Shown: positions 62,148 through 64,000 of the stretch, piece after piece
Position numbering within the stretch: position 1 is the first letter of the stretch
Layout: every line of letters begins with the position of its first letter
Notes under the pieces: generated by a model
Databases searched by the model: none
What the model was told of the DNA's origin: nothing
The model's input: only the letters and a program-made list of their open reading frames with translations
Made by a program: the position numbers and the translations under genes
Source of the DNA: Flexibacter flexilis DSM 6793
GTDB taxonomy: Bacteria > Bacteroidota > Bacteroidia > Cytophagales > Flexibacteraceae
Assembly (NCBI RefSeq): GCF_900112255.1
Contig: NZ_FOLE01000002.1
Coordinates: 131,854 to 195,853 of the forward strand
Length of the DNA stretch: 64,000 nt
Direction of reading: 5' to 3'

Positions 62148-62534
62148 TTAGAATTCCTCGCCGCCTTCGCTGCGCAATTGCTTTTCTATTTCGTGCATAA
62201 ACACTAAGTCCACGCCTTCGGCAATGGTGGGCAGCATTTCCAAATTCTCGATTTGGGCGGTTTCAATGATTTGTTTCAAGCTTGGGCGTGCACCCGTAAC
62301 CACCAGAATATCACCACGTTCTGCAAAGCGTTTGTGCGCAAAAGTGATTGCACCAAGCACCGACTCGTCGGCGTGCACAATGGCGTTTGTGTCCAAAATC
62401 ACATTCGTAACGTCTTCCGAGTCCAGCAATTCCAACAGTTTGGTTTGCAGGATTTGGGAATCTTCGTGGTCTATGCTCTCGTTGGCAACACGAACCAGCG
62501 CGTATTGCTCCGATTTTTCTATTTCCAAATTCAT
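62148..62534 (-). CDS. STAS-domain anti-sigma factor antagonist
   Basis: 128 residues. Single STAS domain: YALVRVANESIDHEDSQILQTKLLELL, the core strand VTNVILDTNAIVHADESVLGAI, then DILVVTGARPSLKQIIETAQIE. Serine in ADESVLG aligns with the phosphorylatable Ser58 of SpoIIAA (MDSSGLG), so partner switching by a kinase is possible. No anti-sigma kinase is adjacent. 30 nt after purC, 5 nt before the DUF721 gene. Confidence 0.9.
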   Translation of the reverse strand: MNLEIEKSEQYALVRVANESIDHEDSQILQTKLLELLDSEDVTNVILDTNAIVHADESVLGAITFAHKRFAERGDILVVTGARPSLKQIIETAQIENLEMLPTIAEGVDLVFMHEIEKQLRSEGGEEF

Positions 62535-62564
62535 AATTCAATCAATTTTATTTGAGCGAATAAT

Positions 62565-63503
62565 TTAGGCCAAAGCAGCCAAAATATTTTGTTCTATACG
62601 AGCCAAAATATCGGTGTTTTCGTTGTCTTTTACAAATGCCTGACCCGTAACCAACTCATAAAGCTCTATGTATCTTTCAGATACGCTTAGCACAAACTCA
62701 TCAGACATAGTAGGTACAACTTGGCCATCTTTTCCCTGAAAACCATTACTAATGAGCCATTGGCGCACAAATTCTTTAGAAAGTTGCTTTTGCGCCTCGC
62801 CTTTAGCCTGTCTTTCGTCGAAGCTATCGGCGTAAAAATAGCGCGAAGAATCAGGCGTATGTATTTCGTCGATGACATAAATCGTGTCGTCCACTTTGCC
62901 AAATTCGTATTTGGTATCGGCCAAAATAAGCCCGCGTTTGGCGGCCATTTCGTTGCCACGTTGGTAAAGCGCGTGGGTGTAGCGTTCCAAAACGGCGTAA
63001 TCTTCTGCCGAAACAATGCCTTGCGCCAAAATTTCTTCTTTAGAAATATCTTGGTCGTGGCCTTCGGCGGCTTTGGTAGTTGGGGTAATAATTGGGGCTG
63101 GCAATTTGTCGTTTTCGCGCAAACCTTCGGGCAGTGGCACACCGCAAAGCGTGCGTTTGCCTGCGTTGTATTCGCGCCATGCGTGACCAACCAAATACCC
63201 ACGAATCACCATTTCTACGGCAAAGGCTTGGCAACGAATCCCGACAGTAACATTTGGGTCGGGCACGGCTTGCACCCAGTTGGGCACGATGTCGGCGGTG
63301 GCCTTCAAGAAATACGCTGCAATTTGATTGAGTACCTGCCCTTTGTAGGGAATCGGGCGCGGCAACACTACATCAAAAGCCGAGATGCGGTCGGTGGCAA
63401 CCATCGCCAAACGGTCGGGGAAGGCGTACACGTCACGTACTTTGCCTTTGTAAAATCCCACTTGTTGTGGAAAAGAAAAATGGGTTTCGCGGATAGCTTC
63501 CAT
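62565..63503 (-). CDS. purC: Phosphoribosylaminoimidazole-succinocarboxamide synthase
   Basis: 312 residues, the longer form of SAICAR synthase. Joins CAIR and aspartate with ATP in purine synthesis. Key segments: [31 protein letters not shown] (ATP-binding start), [46 protein letters not shown] and the aspartate-binding [12 protein letters not shown]. First gene of a likely four-gene operon with STAS, DUF721 and DUF1648 genes. Confidence 0.96.
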   Translation of the reverse strand: MEAIRETHFSFPQQVGFYKGKVRDVYAFPDRLAMVATDRISAFDVVLPRPIPYKGQVLNQIAAYFLKATADIVPNWVQAVPDPNVTVGIRCQAFAVEMVIRGYLVGHAWREYNAGKRTLCGVPLPEGLRENDKLPAPIITPTTKAAEGHDQDISKEEILAQGIVSAEDYAVLERYTHALYQRGNEMAAKRGLILADTKYEFGKVDDTIYVIDEIHTPDSSRYFYADSFDERQAKGEAQKQLSKEFVRQWLISNGFQGKDGQVVPTMSDEFVLSVSERYIELYELVTGQAFVKDNENTDILARIEQNILAALA

Positions 63504-63595
63504 TACTTAAATTTGGGTATATTTATCTTTGATAATGAAGGAATTACACAAATAACAGAGGCTTTTCACGGCTGCTGGCAACTAATGGCCAATTT

Positions 63596-64000
63596 TTAAA
63601 TATTAATATTCCAATCCGAGTCAAAAAGTTTGTCATAACCTCTTTGACTCATAAATTTCTGAAATTCTTTATTGTCTGTGGCAGGAAATTCTACCTGTAT
63701 TTCTTCTCTAAGTTTCGTCAAAATATTATCCCCAACAGCGTATGCAAATTTACCTCTAAGAGCTTTTTCGTACCAATTCAAAAGGTCAGTTTCTGTAATA
63801 ATGCTCTGCACTCTGGACTTCCAACCGATTTGATTTAAAACAGACAGAATAATTTTCTGTTCTGAATCTTTGCAAACTATTACAATTCTGTCTGCCGAAA
63901 CAGACGAAACTATATTTTCAGCTAATTCTTCAGTAAGGGATAAATGTTTTATTTGAATTGCCAATCCAAAATTTGCCCACATATCTAACCCTCTGTCTGC
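63596..64000 (-). CDS. Restriction-endonuclease-like protein, C-terminal part (start outside window)
   Basis: The frame stays open to the right edge (…ADRGLDMWANFGLAIQIKHL), so only the last 135 codons are present. GLDMWANFGLAIQIKHL fits a PD-(D/E)xK-type nuclease core in which Gln replaces the acidic residue (QIK). The pattern from WANFG through IVIVCKDSEQKIILSVL and NWYEKALRGKFA recalls HaeII-family type II restriction enzymes; this is from memory. An in-frame ATG at 63982 exists but would cut off the core, so it is not the start. A cognate methyltransferase would lie right of the window. 92 nt upstream of purC on the same strand. Confidence 0.55.
   Translation of the reverse strand, partial: ADRGLDMWANFGLAIQIKHLSLTEELAENIVSSVSADRIVIVCKDSEQKIILSVLNQIGWKSRVQSIITETDLLNWYEKALRGKFAYAVGDNILTKLREEIQVEFPATDNKEFQKFMSQRGYDKLFDSDWNINI

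Overview
The window looks like a chromosomal segment of a free-living, probably gliding member of the Bacteroidota, most likely order Cytophagales. The reasons are: SprA, the giant outer-membrane pore of the type IX secretion system (T9SS); three surface proteins with T9SS C-terminal sorting domains; Bacteroidota-type promoters (TTG, about 19-20 nt, then TAnnTTTG); AT-rich intergenic DNA; and housekeeping genes of Bacteroidota type, such as the prephenate dehydratase fused to chorismate mutase and the DUF721/DciA-like protein. No prophage, insertion sequence or CRISPR array was seen.

Layout. 0-1.2 kb: the end of a repeat-built T9SS adhesin. 1.2-8.4 kb: alaS, a STAS-like protein, YceI, an unusual class II tRNA-like RNA with its own promoter and terminator, an Lrp/AsnC regulator and aspartate kinase. 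8.4-11.8 kb: a large surface protein with YadA-head-like repeats. 11.9-17.1 kb: folC, metF, yidD, a Crp/Fnr regulator with FNR-like cysteines, a T4-type polynucleotide kinase/phosphatase and an ArsN2-like acetyltransferase. 17.2-20.1 kb: an operon of two aldo/keto reductases and an AraC regulator. 20.3-28.8 kb: a LamG T9SS protein, a LytTR two-component pair with a Y_Y_Y sensor, and an outer-membrane beta-barrel protein. 29-35.6 kb: pheA, a T9SS protein and two tail-fibre-like paralogues carrying S74 chaperone domains. 36.2-46.8 kb: ruvA, sprA, priA. 46.8-47.2 kb: a noncoding repeat patch. 47.3-51.2 kb: a threonine-aldolase-like enzyme, a WGR/beta-propeller protein and a membrane zinc-ribbon protein.

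51.1-55.9 kb holds the most unusual block: a six-gene minus-strand operon. It encodes an envelope-anchored peptidoglycan-binding-like protein, two small coiled-coil proteins, a coiled-coil protein with a roadblock/longin-like C-terminus, a Rab-like small GTPase and a cytosolic hybrid histidine kinase. The three coiled-coil proteins share a short N-terminal motif, which suggests they form one assembly controlled by the GTPase. 56-63.5 kb returns to housekeeping genes (gltX, a DegP protease, a CPA1 antiporter, and a purC-STAS-DUF721-DUF1648 operon). The right edge cuts a restriction-endonuclease-like gene.

Regulation worth noting: both tail-fibre paralogues have the same pair of direct repeats (TTCGTCCC, 21-nt period) placed exactly 29 nt upstream of a TAnnTTTG element. 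This is the geometry expected for a LytTR-type activator, and a LytTR regulator is encoded in the same window. All functional calls come from reading motifs in the sequence; no database search was possible.
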